A stretch of DNA of 32,690 bases from an uncultured Pseudoflavonifractor sp. (GCA_904419835.1 CAJFTA010000048.1:1-32690); one strand, 5' to 3'. Shown: positions 7,582 to 15,068, counted from the stretch's first letter. Notes: a model not told the origin generated them from the sequence alone. A program made the numbers and translations.

Positions 7582-8399
7582 CCCCGATCCCTCCTTATGG
7601 CTTGATTTCCCATGGCCCGGAATTTCTTGTAGCGCTGCCGGGCCAGGGCGGAGCCGCTCAGTTTGAGCAGGGGGGCCAGACTCCGGCTGATGGCGCCGTC
7701 CACGGCGGTGAACACGGCGTCGGGGGCGGTATGGGCCCCGCCCTCAGGCTCGGGAATGATCTCGTCGATGACGCCCAGCTCCAGCAGGTCGGCGGCGGTG
7801 AGCTTCATCACGTCGCAGGCCTCGCTGCTGCGGGAGGCGTCTTTCCACAAAATGGCGGCAAAGCCCTCGGGGGAGAGGACGGAGTACACCGCGTTCTCCA
7901 GCATGAGCACGCTGTTGCCCACGCCCAGGGCCAGCGCGCCGCCGCTGCCGCCCTCGCCGGTGACCACCGAGACGACGGGCACCGTCAGGGCGGAGAGAAT
8001 GGACAGGCATCGGGCGATGGCCTCGCCCTGGCCTCTGGCCTCGGCCTCCAGGCCGGGGTAGGCGCCGGGGGTGTCGATAAAGGTGATGACAGGGCGGCGG
8101 AACTTCTCCGCCTGCTCCATCAGCCGCTGGGCCTTCCGGTACCCCTCGGGGCTGGGCATGCCGAAGTTGAACTTCAGGTTCTCCTCCAGGGTGCGGCCCT
8201 TCCGGTGGCCGATGACGGTGACGCTCTGGCCGTGGTAGAGGGCCACGCCGCCCAGAATGCTGGGGTCCTCGCCGAAATGGCGGTCCCCCCGCAGCTCAAA
8301 GAAGTCGGTGAAAAGGGCGGAGATAAAGTCCGCCGTGCCCGGCCGCTGGGGGTTCCGGGCCAGGGCCACCCGCTGGACGGGGGTAAGGGTCTGATTCAT
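7578..8399 (-). CDS. accA: Acetyl-CoA carboxylase carboxyltransferase subunit alpha
   Basis: With AccD it moves CO2 from carboxybiotin to acetyl-CoA, giving malonyl-CoA. The 273-residue protein shows FFELRGDRHFGEDPSILGG, the GHRKGRTLEENLKFNFGMPSPEGYRKA block, FIDTPGAYPGLEAEARGQGEAIA and EGGSGGALALG, all standard for AccA. It is shorter at the N-terminus than the E. coli protein (about 319 residues), as is common in Firmicutes. It overlaps accD upstream and fabH downstream through ATGA junctions, which should help stoichiometric subunit production. Confidence 0.97.
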   Translation of the reverse strand: MNQTLTPVQRVALARNPQRPGTADFISALFTDFFELRGDRHFGEDPSILGGVALYHGQSVTVIGHRKGRTLEENLKFNFGMPSPEGYRKAQRLMEQAEKFRRPVITFIDTPGAYPGLEAEARGQGEAIARCLSILSALTVPVVSVVTGEGGSGGALALGVGNSVLMLENAVYSVLSPEGFAAILWKDASRSSEACDVMKLTAADLLELGVIDEIIPEPEGGAHTAPDAVFTAVDGAISRSLAPLLKLSGSALARQRYKKFRAMGNQAIRRDRG

Positions 8400-9256
8400 C
8401 GGTCGCGGCCTCCCTTCGGGTCATGGAGCCGCAGCAGGCGGCTCAGCGTGGCGCGCAGCTCCTGGCGGGGCACAACCGCGTCCAGGAAGCCGTGGCTGAG
8501 CTGGTACTCCGCGCTCTGGAAGCCCTTGGGCACCGGCTGGCCGATGGTCTGCTCCACCACCCGGGGGCCGGCAAAGCCCACCAGGGCCTCGGGCTCGGCC
8601 AGCATATAGTCGCCCAGGCTGGCAAAGCTGGCGGTGACGCCGCCGGTGGTGGGGTGGGTAAAGACCGAGATGTACAGCCCGCCGGCGGCGGAGAAATGCT
8701 CCAGGGCGGCGGCGGTCTTGGCCATCTGCATCAGGGAGAGGATGCCCTCCTGCATCCGGGCCCCGCCGCTGGCGGAGAACAGGATGAGGGGCAGGCGGTT
8801 CTTCTCGGCGTACTCCACCAGGCGGGTGACCTTCTCGCCTACGGCGGCGCTCATGCTGCCCATGAAAAAGCGGCTGTCCAGCACGCCGACAGCCGTCCTG
8901 CGGCCCTCGATGCGGCCCGTGGCGGTGACCACGGCCTCGCTCAGGCCGGTGCGCCGCCCCGCGTCGGCCAGCTTCCCGGCGTAGCCGGGAAAGGCCAGGG
9001 GGTCGGCGGAGGCCAGACGCTCGTCCAGCTCCCGGAAGGTGCCCGGGTCCAGGATGAGGCTGAGCCGGTAGTAGGCGCTGACGGCGTGGTGATGGCCGCA
9101 GCGGGGGCAGACATAGAGGTTCTTGTGCAGCTCGCCCCTGGGCACCTCGGCCCCGCAGGCGGGGCAGGCCGGGGCGGGGGCGGAGCGGGGGCCGCCGCTG
9201 CGCAGGTTTTTGAGGGCCAGCAGCTTCTCGCGGCGGCGGGTAAATACGTTGCTCAT
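8396..9256 (-). CDS. accD: Acetyl-CoA carboxylase carboxyltransferase subunit beta
   Basis: Beta partner of AccA. The 286-residue protein has the N-terminal zinc ribbon (CPACG at 32-36 and CPRCGHHH further on) and the crotonase-like core with GVLDSRFFMGSMSAAVGEKVTRLVEYA, SASGGARMQEGILSLMQMAKT, HPTTGGVTASFASLGD and GFAGPRVVEQTI. ATG at 9256 overlaps the accC stop (ATGA). Length and domain order are normal. Confidence 0.97.
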   Translation of the reverse strand: MSNVFTRRREKLLALKNLRSGGPRSAPAPACPACGAEVPRGELHKNLYVCPRCGHHHAVSAYYRLSLILDPGTFRELDERLASADPLAFPGYAGKLADAGRRTGLSEAVVTATGRIEGRRTAVGVLDSRFFMGSMSAAVGEKVTRLVEYAEKNRLPLILFSASGGARMQEGILSLMQMAKTAAALEHFSAAGGLYISVFTHPTTGGVTASFASLGDYMLAEPEALVGFAGPRVVEQTIGQPVPKGFQSAEYQLSHGFLDAVVPRQELRATLSRLLRLHDPKGGRDR

Positions 9257-10635
9257 TGCTTCTCCTCGCTTCCGCAGCGGCTCCAGGACAGGAGTGCTTT
9301 CAGCTCACGGTCCAGAAAGCCGGTGGTGCAGCTTCCCCGGACAAAGTCCGGGTGGTACAGAATCTGGTGGAGCAGTTCGGCGTTGGTGGCGTACCCCTCC
9401 ACAATCAGCTCCTCCATGGCCCGGCGCATCCGGCGGATGGCCTCCAGCCGGGTGGGGGCGTGGACGATGATCTTGGCGGCCAGGGAGTCATAGAAGGGGG
9501 AGAGCTCGTAGCCGGTGTAGAGGGCGGAGTCCACCCGCACGCCGCAGCCGCCGGGGAGATGGAGAAACTCCGTCTTGCCCGGGCAGGGACGGAAGCCGTT
9601 GGCCGGGTCCTCGGCGTTGATGCGGCACTCAATGGCGTGGCCCTGGAGCTTCACATCCTCCTGGGTCAGGGACAGGGGCAGCCCCGCGGCGATGCGGATC
9701 TGCTCCCGCACCAGGTCGGTGCCGGTGACCATCTCGGTGATAGGGTGCTCCACCTGAATCCGGGTGTTCATCTCAATGAAGTAGAAGTGACCCTCGCCGT
9801 CCAGCACGAACTCGATGGTGCCGGCGTTCTCATAGCCTGCCGCCTTGGCAGCGGCCACGGCGGCGGCGCCCATCTGCTCCCGCAGCTCGGGGGTAAGAGC
9901 CTTGGAGGGGGCCTCCTCCAGCATCTTCTGGTTGCGGCGCTGGATGGAGCAGTCCCGGTCCCCCAGGTGGATCACGTTGCCGTGGCGGTCGGCCAGAATC
10001 TGGAACTCAATGTGCCGGGGGTCCAGAATCAGCTTCTCCAGGTACATCTCGCCGCTGCCGAAGCAGGCCACCGACTCGGCCCGGGCCTCCTCAAAGAGGG
10101 AGACAAAGCTCTCGGCGTCGTACACCCGGCGCATGCCCCGGCCGCCGCCGCCGGCGGAGGCCTTGATGAGCACCGGATAGCCGATGGCGTCGGCCACAGC
10201 CTTGGCGGACTGGGCGTCGGGCACCGGGCCGTCGGACCCGGGCACCACGGGCACGCCCGCCTTCTGCATCAGCGCCCGGGCGGAGGCCTTGTTGCCCATG
10301 GCCCGGATCACGTCCCCGGAGGGGCCGATGAAGGTGATGCCCTCCTCCTGGCAGGCGTCGGCAAAGGCGTCGTTCTCAGACAGGAAGCCGTAGCCCGGGT
10401 GGATGGCGTCGCAGCCCGAAGCCTTGGCCACGGTGAGAATGGCGTCCATGTTCAGATAGCTGTCGGCGGCCTTGGCCGGGCCGACGCAGTAGGCGCTGCC
10501 GGCAAACTGGACGTGGAGGGCGTCCGCGTCGGCCTGGGAGTAGACCGCCACGGTATCAATGTCCATTTCCCGGCAGGCCCGCAGGACCCGGAGGGCGATC
10601 TCCCCCCGGTTGGCAATCAAAACCCGCTTGAACAT
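9253..10635 (-). CDS. accC: Acetyl-CoA carboxylase biotin carboxylase subunit
   Basis: ATP-dependent carboxylation of biotin on AccB. The 460-residue protein has the biotin-carboxylase N-domain (FKRVLIANRGEIALRVLRACREM), the HPGYGFLSEN block, the glycine-rich ATP-grasp loop KASAGGGGRGMR, and the catalytic EMNTRIQVEHPITEMVTGTDLVREQI segment. Length is standard. It begins 3 bases after the accB stop and overlaps accD by ATGA. The motifs match AccC; no fused biotinyl or carboxyltransferase domain is present, which excludes pyruvate carboxylase. Confidence 0.97.
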   Translation of the reverse strand: MFKRVLIANRGEIALRVLRACREMDIDTVAVYSQADADALHVQFAGSAYCVGPAKAADSYLNMDAILTVAKASGCDAIHPGYGFLSENDAFADACQEEGITFIGPSGDVIRAMGNKASARALMQKAGVPVVPGSDGPVPDAQSAKAVADAIGYPVLIKASAGGGGRGMRRVYDAESFVSLFEEARAESVACFGSGEMYLEKLILDPRHIEFQILADRHGNVIHLGDRDCSIQRRNQKMLEEAPSKALTPELREQMGAAAVAAAKAAGYENAGTIEFVLDGEGHFYFIEMNTRIQVEHPITEMVTGTDLVREQIRIAAGLPLSLTQEDVKLQGHAIECRINAEDPANGFRPCPGKTEFLHLPGGCGVRVDSALYTGYELSPFYDSLAAKIIVHAPTRLEAIRRMRRAMEELIVEGYATNAELLHQILYHPDFVRGSCTTGFLDRELKALLSWSRCGSEEKQ

Positions 10636-10638
10636 GGC

Positions 10639-11061
10639 TCAGACCGCCTTATAGCGCAGCAGGGGGGCGCCGAAGGAGACCAGGGCGCCGTCCTCCTGGA
10701 GCAGCGCCTCAATGACGCAGTCGCAGGGGGCGGTGACCTCGTTCATCATCTTCATGGCCTCCATCAGGCAGACCGTCTGGCCCTTCTTCACCTGGTCGCC
10801 CACGGAGACAAAGGGGGCGGCCCCGGGGGAGGGGGCGGCGTAGTAAGTACCCACCAGGGGGGCGGTGATGACGCTGCCCTCCTCCTCGACGGCGGCAGGC
10901 GCGGCGGAGACCGCGGGGGCCGCCGCCACGGGCGCGGCGGCGGGTACGGTCCCGGCCGCCTTGCTCAGCTCCAGGGAGAAGTCCTTGCAGGTGAACTTCA
11001 TGCTGACGGCCGCGCTGCCCTCAAAGCGCGCCATCAGCTCAAACACGTCCTGATTGCTCAT
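10639..11061 (-). CDS. accB: Biotin carboxyl carrier protein of acetyl-CoA carboxylase
   Basis: Carries biotin between AccC and the AccAD transferase. The 140-residue protein has an N-terminal segment, an Ala/Pro/Val-rich flexible linker at about 36-60, and the biotinyl domain with EAMKMMNEV, biotinylated Lys104, followed by the thumb-containing C-terminal fold. Ten bases separate it from acpP. All features are typical of bacterial BCCP. Confidence 0.96.
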   Translation of the reverse strand: MSNQDVFELMARFEGSAAVSMKFTCKDFSLELSKAAGTVPAAAPVAAAPAVSAAPAAVEEEGSVITAPLVGTYYAAPSPGAAPFVSVGDQVKKGQTVCLMEAMKMMNEVTAPCDCVIEALLQEDGALVSFGAPLLRYKAV

Positions 11062-11071
11062 GGGCCGTGCC

Positions 11072-11302
11072 TCAGGCCTTGTGGGACTCGATGTAGGCCA
11101 TCAGATCGCCCACGGTCTTCATGTTGGGCAGGTCGTCGTCCTCGATGGTCACGCCGGAGGCCTCCTCCAGAGCCATGGACAGCTCCACGGCGGCCAGAGA
11201 GTCGGCGCCCAGGTCCTCGGCCAGAGTGGCCTCCATGGTCACGTCCTCAGCATCACAGCTCAGGGTCTCAACAATGATATCGCGCATTTCTTCGAAAGTC
11301 AT
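11072..11302 (-). CDS. acpP: Acyl carrier protein
   Basis: Carries growing acyl chains on a 4'-phosphopantetheine arm. The 76-residue acidic protein has the attachment motif GADSLAAVEL with Ser35 and the usual four-helix pattern ending in MAYIESHKA. The ATG at 11302 is preceded by GAGGAG in the AT-rich leader. As first gene of the operon it lies directly downstream of the promoter and palindrome, so it should be the most strongly transcribed member. Confidence 0.97.
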   Translation of the reverse strand: MTFEEMRDIIVETLSCDAEDVTMEATLAEDLGADSLAAVELSMALEEASGVTIEDDDLPNMKTVGDLMAYIESHKA

Positions 11303-11330
11303 AACAACATACTCCTCATTATTTTATTCA

Positions 11331-11364
11331 ATTATTTTAATTAAAAATTTTTAAGTAAAATAAT
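11331..11364 (-). promoter_or_regulatory. 34-bp palindromic operator candidate in the fab leader
   Basis: The half-sites ATTATTTTAATTAAAAA (11331-11347) and TTTTTAAGTAAAATAAT (11348-11364) are inverted copies with one mismatched pair out of 17. The palindrome begins about 10 bases downstream of the -10 box, so a bound repressor would cover the start of transcription. The AT-rich stretch stands out strongly from its GC-rich surroundings. The MarR-family protein at the end of the operon is the obvious candidate ligand. Confidence 0.65.
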
Positions 11365-11373
11365 TTAAGCGCT

Positions 11374-11402
11374 ATTTTATCCACAAGACGGGGATCTGTC
11401 AA
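11374..11402 (-). promoter_or_regulatory. Vegetative-type promoter of the fab operon
   Basis: On the minus strand, TTGACA (11397-11402) is followed after 17 bases by TAAAAT (11374-11379), a perfect -35 box with a five-of-six -10 box at ideal spacing. Transcription should begin near 11367, upstream of acpP. No other promoter of similar quality was noticed inside the operon. Confidence 0.85.
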
Positions 11403-11430
11403 GTATTTTTTTACCAAAAAATAGGGCGCC

Positions 11431-11459
11431 TTGCTTCGGAGAACGGAGTGTGCTAGGAT
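11431..11459 (+). promoter_or_regulatory. Candidate promoter for thiN
   Basis: TTGCTT (11431-11436), 17 bases, then TAGGAT (11454-11459) on the plus strand, about 73 bases before the thiN start. It diverges from the fab promoter, with the -35 regions about 28 bases apart. Confidence 0.5.
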
Positions 11460-11531
11460 AGAGGACGTGAACCGGAAGCACAAAAAACGGAGCAAAACCC
11501 GGATACAACGGCATAAAGTGAGGAAAAAGCC

Positions 11532-12164
11532 ATGACTTGTGGAAATTGCTATATCGTTGGCGCAGGTGAGCGGACAATCGCCCTGCCCGCGCCGGAGCAG
11601 GGGGATCTGCTCATCGCCGCCGACGGCGGTTACGCCTGGCTGAAGGAGCGGGGACTGAAGCCCGACCTGGTGGTGGGGGACTTTGACTCCATGGCCGAGC
11701 CTGACGGCGTGGCCCATCTGGTGCGCCTGCCCAAGGAGAAGGACGAGACCGACACCATGGCCGCCGTCCGGCTGGGCCGGGCGCGGGGCTACCGCCGGTT
11801 CCACATCTTCGGCGGCACCGGCGGCCGCTTTGACCACACCCTGGCCAACCTCCAGCTGCTGGCCTGGCTCTCCCGCCGGGGGGAGGAGGGGCGGCTGTAC
11901 GGCCCGGACTGGACCGCCGCGGCCATCACCGGCGGGACCCTGGAATTCGGCCCGGAGCACCGGGGCATGATCTCGGTGTTTGCCCACTCGGATACCGTCC
12001 GGGGGGTGACGATTGAGGGGCTGAAGTACAGCCTCTCCGACGCGGAGCTGGACAACGGCTTCTCCCTGGGGGTGAGCAACGAATTTACCGGCGTTCCCGC
12101 CAGGGTGTCGGTGAAGGAGGGAACATTATTAATTGTATGGGAGAGCAGAGAAATGCTCCGCTGA
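11532..12164 (+). CDS. thiN: Thiamine pyrophosphokinase
   Basis: Transfers pyrophosphate from ATP to thiamine, giving the cofactor TPP. The 210-residue protein has the family's AADGGYAWLKERGLKPDLVVGDFDS (29-53), KEKDETDTMAAVRLG (68-82) and GGTGGRFDHTLANLQLL blocks, plus the C-terminal thiamine-binding beta domain (GVTIEGLKYSLSDAELDNGFSLGVSNEF). Length is normal. It stands alone between its own promoter and the DUF134 promoter that follows 6 bases after the stop. No TPP riboswitch was recognised upstream, consistent with a salvage step. Confidence 0.94.
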   Translation: MTCGNCYIVGAGERTIALPAPEQGDLLIAADGGYAWLKERGLKPDLVVGDFDSMAEPDGVAHLVRLPKEKDETDTMAAVRLGRARGYRRFHIFGGTGGRFDHTLANLQLLAWLSRRGEEGRLYGPDWTAAAITGGTLEFGPEHRGMISVFAHSDTVRGVTIEGLKYSLSDAELDNGFSLGVSNEFTGVPARVSVKEGTLLIVWESREMLR

Positions 12165-12169
12165 AATAC

Positions 12170-12212
12170 TTGACATATGTCAGAAACAGAGTATAATAAC
12201 TGACATAAGTCA
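12170..12212 (+). promoter_or_regulatory. Promoter with two palindromic operators for the DUF134 gene
   Basis: TTGACA (12170-12175), 16 bases, TATAAT (12192-12197). Two near-identical units overlap it: TGACATATGTCA (12171-12182, perfect palindrome) and TGACATAAGTCA (12201-12212, one mismatch), each followed by GAAAC; their centres are 30 bases apart, close to three helical turns. One covers the -35 box and the other the start site, the classic layout for a repressor. Autoregulation by the DUF134 protein is inferred. Confidence 0.75.
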
Positions 12213-12230
12213 GAAACGGAGGGAGAACAG

Positions 12231-12593
12231 ATGCCCAGGCCCCAGAAGTGCAGAAGGGTGTGCCAGCTGCCCGGCTGGGCGGGCTTTGCCCCGGTGGGGG
12301 AGCGGCCCGGCCCGGAGGAGCCGGTGGTGCTGACGGTGGACGAGTTCGAGGTCATCCGCCTGCTGGACCTGGAGGGGCTGACCCAGGAGGCCTGCGCGGC
12401 CCAGATGGAGATCGCCCGCACCACGGTCACCGGCATCTGCGACAGCGCCCGCCGCAAGCTGGCCGACGCTTTGGTGAACGGAAAGCGGCTGGTCATCGCC
12501 GGCGGAAATTACCGCCTGTGCGACGGGCCGGGCTGCTGCCACCGCCGGGGCGGCTGCCGGAGAAAACAGTGTTTTGGAGGAGAAGACAGATGA
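12231..12593 (+). CDS. DUF134 / UPF0251-family DNA-binding protein
   Basis: A 120-residue protein beginning MPRPQKCRRVCQLPG, with VDEFEVIRLLDLEGLTQEACAAQMEIARTTVTGICDSARRKLADALVNGK, a sigma-region-4-like helix-turn-helix, and a Cys-rich end (five Cys in the last 24 residues). This layout is typical of DUF134, small putative regulators often found next to NifX/NifB-like proteins, as here. The Cys-rich tail suggests metal or Fe-S sensing, but no function is established for this copy. It directly follows the operator-promoter at 12170-12212 and overlaps the next gene by ATGA, so the two are one operon, probably autoregulated. Confidence 0.88.
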   Translation: MPRPQKCRRVCQLPGWAGFAPVGERPGPEEPVVLTVDEFEVIRLLDLEGLTQEACAAQMEIARTTVTGICDSARRKLADALVNGKRLVIAGGNYRLCDGPGCCHRRGGCRRKQCFGGEDR

Positions 12594-12997
12594 AAATTGC
12601 GGTAACCTATGAGAACGGACAGGTTTTTCAGCACTTCGGACACACGGAGCAGTTTAAGGTGTACAATGTGGAGAACGGCGCGGTGACCGCTTCCGCCGTG
12701 GAACCCACCAACGGCAGCGGCCACGGCGCACTGGCCGGGTTCCTGAAGGGGCTGGGGGTGGACACCCTGATCTGCGGCGGCATCGGCGGCGGCGCCATCG
12801 CCGCCCTGGGGGAGGCCGGCATCACCCTCTACGGCGGCGTGTCCGGCGACGCCGACGCCGCGGTGGAGGCCCTGCTGGCTGGCAATCTGGCCCGCAATGT
12901 AGAGCCAACCTGCCACCACCACGACCACGGCCACCATGAGTGCCACAGTCATGACCATGGCCATGGTCACACCTGCGGCGGCCACTGCGGCGGCTGA
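12590..12997 (+). CDS. NifX/NifB-like (dinitrogenase Fe-Mo cofactor) family protein with His-rich tail
   Basis: A 135-residue protein with the NifX/NifY fold pattern: KIAVTYENGQVFQHFGHTEQFKVY, then GLGVDTLICGGIGGGAIAALGEAGITLYGGVSGDADAAVEALLAG. The C-terminal 30 residues contain 12 His and 4 Cys in HD/HG/CH clusters, a likely metal-binding tail. In nitrogen fixers the family carries FeMo-co precursors, but no nif gene is seen here, and standalone members are common in anaerobes. A role as small metal or cluster carrier is inferred, perhaps sensed by the overlapping DUF134 regulator. Start chosen at the ATGA overlap, with GGAGGAG upstream. Confidence 0.88.
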   Translation: MKIAVTYENGQVFQHFGHTEQFKVYNVENGAVTASAVEPTNGSGHGALAGFLKGLGVDTLICGGIGGGAIAALGEAGITLYGGVSGDADAAVEALLAGNLARNVEPTCHHHDHGHHECHSHDHGHGHTCGGHCGG

Positions 12998-13015
12998 GCC
13001 CATCGGAAAACAGAG

Positions 13016-13050
13016 ACAGCGGACCGTCTTCCGGCGGTCCGCTGTTTTTT
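13016..13050 (+). terminator. Intrinsic terminator after the DUF134-NifX-like operon
   Basis: An 11-bp stem (13016-13026 with 13035-13045), 8-base loop, and a run of six T at 13045-13050, 18 bases after the stop. Confidence 0.88.
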
Positions 13051-13099
13051 CTGCCTGGGACGGCGAAAATTTTTCGTAGGGAAAAGATTCCCGGTGTAC

Positions 13100-13128
13100 T
13101 TGTGCAAAAGACAAAAGGGAGCTATAAT
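13100..13128 (+). promoter_or_regulatory. Promoter of the MATE transporter gene
   Basis: TTGTGC (13100-13105), 17 bases, TATAAT (13123-13128), 35 bases upstream of the chosen start. No operator-like palindrome was noticed around it. Confidence 0.7.
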
Positions 13129-13163
13129 CTGCTGGTGCTGTTTTTTATGTGAGGAGGGAGCCT

Positions 13164-14504
13164 GTGGCAAAAACCATGGAGCCAATGACCAGCGGCTCGA
13201 TTTGGAAACGGATGATCCTGTTTGCCCTGCCGCTGATGCTGGGGAATCTGTTCCAGCAGATGTACAATACCGTAGACTCGTTGATTGTGGGAAGATTTGT
13301 AGGCAGCAGCGCGCTGGCGGCGGTCAGCTCGTCGGGCAGCCTGATCGGCATGCTCATCGGCCTGCTGAGCGGCATCTCCTCCGGCGCGGGCGTCATCGTG
13401 GCCCGGCACTTCGGCGCCGGGGACAGGGAGGGGCTGCACCGCACCGTGCATACCATCGTGGCCTTCGGCCTGGCGGCGGGCGTGGTGATGACCGCTGTGG
13501 GCGTACTGCTCTCGCCCCAGATTCTGATGTGGATGGGCACGCCGGAGAGCGTGATGGCGGAGTCTGTGACGTACCTGCGGATCTATTTCTGCGGTTCCCT
13601 GGCCGTTATGATGTACAACGTTTTTGTGGGTATTTTGCAGGCGGTGGGGGACGGCAGGCACCCGCTGTACTACCTGATCGCCTCGTCCGTTGTCAACCTG
13701 GGGCTGGATCTGCTGTTCATCCAGGCCTTTGACGCCGGCGTGGGCGGCGCGGCGCTGGCCACGGTGATCTCCCAGGTGGTAAGCGCTCTGCTCTGCCTCA
13801 TCCAGCTGATACGGACAAAGGAGGACTACCGGCTGGAGCTCAGGTCGATCCGGTTCGAGCGGGATATCCTGGGGCAGATTGTCCGGGTAGGCCTGCCCTC
13901 CGGCGTGCAGAACTCCATCATCGCCTTTGCCAATGTGATTGTCCAGTCCAATGTCAACGCCTTCGGAGAGATGGCCATGGCCGGCTACGGTGCCTATGCC
14001 AAGATTGAGGGCTTCGGCTTCCTGCCCATCAACAGCTTTACCCTGGCGCTGACCACCTTTGTGGGCCAGAATCTGGGAGCCACGCAGTATGAGCGGACAA
14101 AAAAGGGAGCCCGCTTCGGAATTCTGATGACCGTCACCCTGGCGGAGGCCATCGGTGTGCTGGTGTTTCTCTTCGCCCCACAGCTCATCGCCCTCTTTGA
14201 CCCCACGCCGGAGGTGGTGGCGTTCGGTGTCGGGAAGGCCCGGACCGCCGCGCTGTTCTACTGCCTGCTGGCGTACGCCCACTCGGTGGCCGCCGTGCTG
14301 CGGGGCGCCGGAAAGGCCGTGATCCCCATGGCGATTATGATCGCCATCTGGTGCGGCGTGCGTGTGGCCTTCCTGTCCATCACCATTCCGCTGACCCACA
14401 GCATCCAGATGGTCTACTGGGTCTACCCCCTCACGTGGGGCATCAGCTGCGTGCTGTTCTTCCTGTACTACAAGAAGGCGGACTGGATGCACGCGCGGAT
14501 GTGA
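13164..14504 (+). CDS. MATE-family multidrug/cation efflux transporter
   Basis: A 446-residue inner-membrane protein with about twelve hydrophobic segments in two similar halves. Family marks include ALPLMLGNLFQQMYNTVDSLIVGRFVG near the start, GTPESVMAESVTYLRIYFCG in the first half, and VRVGLPSGVQNSIIAFANVIVQSNVNAFGEMAMAGYGA plus NSFTLALTTFVGQNLGA opening the second half. MATE proteins export drugs or metabolites using Na+ or H+ gradients; the substrate cannot be read from sequence. The GTG at 13164 has AGGAGGG just upstream; the GTG at 13149 would overlap that site and the ATG at 13176 is less well placed. Monocistronic by promoter and downstream hairpin. Confidence 0.93.
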   Translation: MAKTMEPMTSGSIWKRMILFALPLMLGNLFQQMYNTVDSLIVGRFVGSSALAAVSSSGSLIGMLIGLLSGISSGAGVIVARHFGAGDREGLHRTVHTIVAFGLAAGVVMTAVGVLLSPQILMWMGTPESVMAESVTYLRIYFCGSLAVMMYNVFVGILQAVGDGRHPLYYLIASSVVNLGLDLLFIQAFDAGVGGAALATVISQVVSALLCLIQLIRTKEDYRLELRSIRFERDILGQIVRVGLPSGVQNSIIAFANVIVQSNVNAFGEMAMAGYGAYAKIEGFGFLPINSFTLALTTFVGQNLGATQYERTKKGARFGILMTVTLAEAIGVLVFLFAPQLIALFDPTPEVVAFGVGKARTAALFYCLLAYAHSVAAVLRGAGKAVIPMAIMIAIWCGVRVAFLSITIPLTHSIQMVYWVYPLTWGISCVLFFLYYKKADWMHARM

Positions 14505-14532
14505 CCGGGCGCGGACAGAAACGAGGAAAAGA

Positions 14533-14567
14533 CTGAGGGCTGGAGCGCTTCGCGCTCCAGCCCTCAG
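14533..14567. terminator. GC-rich hairpin after the MATE gene
   Basis: A perfect 15-bp stem (14533-14547 with 14553-14567) and 5-base loop, 28 bases after the stop. No U tract follows on the plus strand; on the minus strand a short TCTTTTCC follows. It may end transcription weakly or act as a 3' stabilising structure. Confidence 0.55.
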
Positions 14568-14570
14568 TAC

Positions 14571-14686
14571 AGCGTGTCGAAAAACCTTGGTTGAGCAGAA
14601 TCGGGCTGTGTCGGGGCGGGGGAGCGCGAGGGGGCAGCCGCCCGCCTCGCGTGGAATCGAATGCCCCGGAAAGTAACGGCATTTTT
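14571..14686. repeat. Dispersed intergenic repeat, short copy
   Basis: Positions 14571-14671 match 30830-30930 with 5 differences in 101 bases, and 14669-14686 match 30991-31008 exactly; the other copy has about 63 extra bases between the two blocks. The element starts AGCGTGTCGAAAAACC and ends AACGGCATTTTT. Translated frames look like low-complexity Arg/Pro/Ala and share no start or ribosome site, so it is treated as non-coding. The gap between the MATE gene and the next gene holds only this repeat and the preceding hairpin. Confidence 0.85.
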
Positions 14687-14691
14687 AATGG

Positions 14692-14958
14692 CTAGACGCC
14701 GTCCGAACCGGTCAGCCGGTCTCCGCACCAGGGGCAGAAGGAATAGCCGTCTGAGAGAATGCCAAGAAAATGGTGGCAAAAGGGGCAGCGGAGCTTGACC
14801 AGCCCCAGAACAATGCCGGCGGCGCAGATGACCAGCCCCAGATCAGACAGAGGCGTAAAGGTCCCGGCCCGGTATGCCGATATGCCGGCGACCAGGGCGC
14901 CGGTCAGAAAGACGCAGCCCACAATGAGATTCCAGCGCTTCAGCGCAGACTTGCCCAT
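14692..14958 (-). CDS. Small membrane protein with C-terminal zinc ribbon
   Basis: An 88-residue protein with two hydrophobic segments (about 11-29 and 36-54, IVGCVFLTGALVAGISAYR and LSDLGLVICAAGIVLGLV) followed by CPFCHHFLGILSDGYSFCPWCGD, a C-x2-C ... C-x2-C zinc-ribbon-like knuckle expected in the cytoplasm. AGGAGGG lies 9 bases before the ATG. Similar two-helix plus zinc-ribbon proteins are frequent in clostridia without known function. It lies next to the dispersed repeat, which begins directly after its stop. Confidence 0.75.
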   Translation of the reverse strand: MGKSALKRWNLIVGCVFLTGALVAGISAYRAGTFTPLSDLGLVICAAGIVLGLVKLRCPFCHHFLGILSDGYSFCPWCGDRLTGSDGV

Positions 14959-15068
14959 GGGAAATCCCTCCTTCGCTCATAAGTGGTAAGGACAGTTTAG
15001 CACGAAAATGTAACGGAGGCGGGAGGACGGCGTAAACTCCATGTAAACAGTTAGAAAAGCAGGGACGA

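Noticed and set aside
2541..10800. Many long plus-strand frames over the fab operon
   Set aside because: Each mirrors a fab or acc gene in antisense with low-complexity Gly/His/Ala composition; the minus-strand genes have motifs, ribosome sites and coupled junctions.
11403..11531. TPP riboswitch upstream of thiN
   Set aside because: The region was inspected for the conserved CTGAGA and related elements and none was seen; thiamine pyrophosphokinase genes are usually not under this switch.
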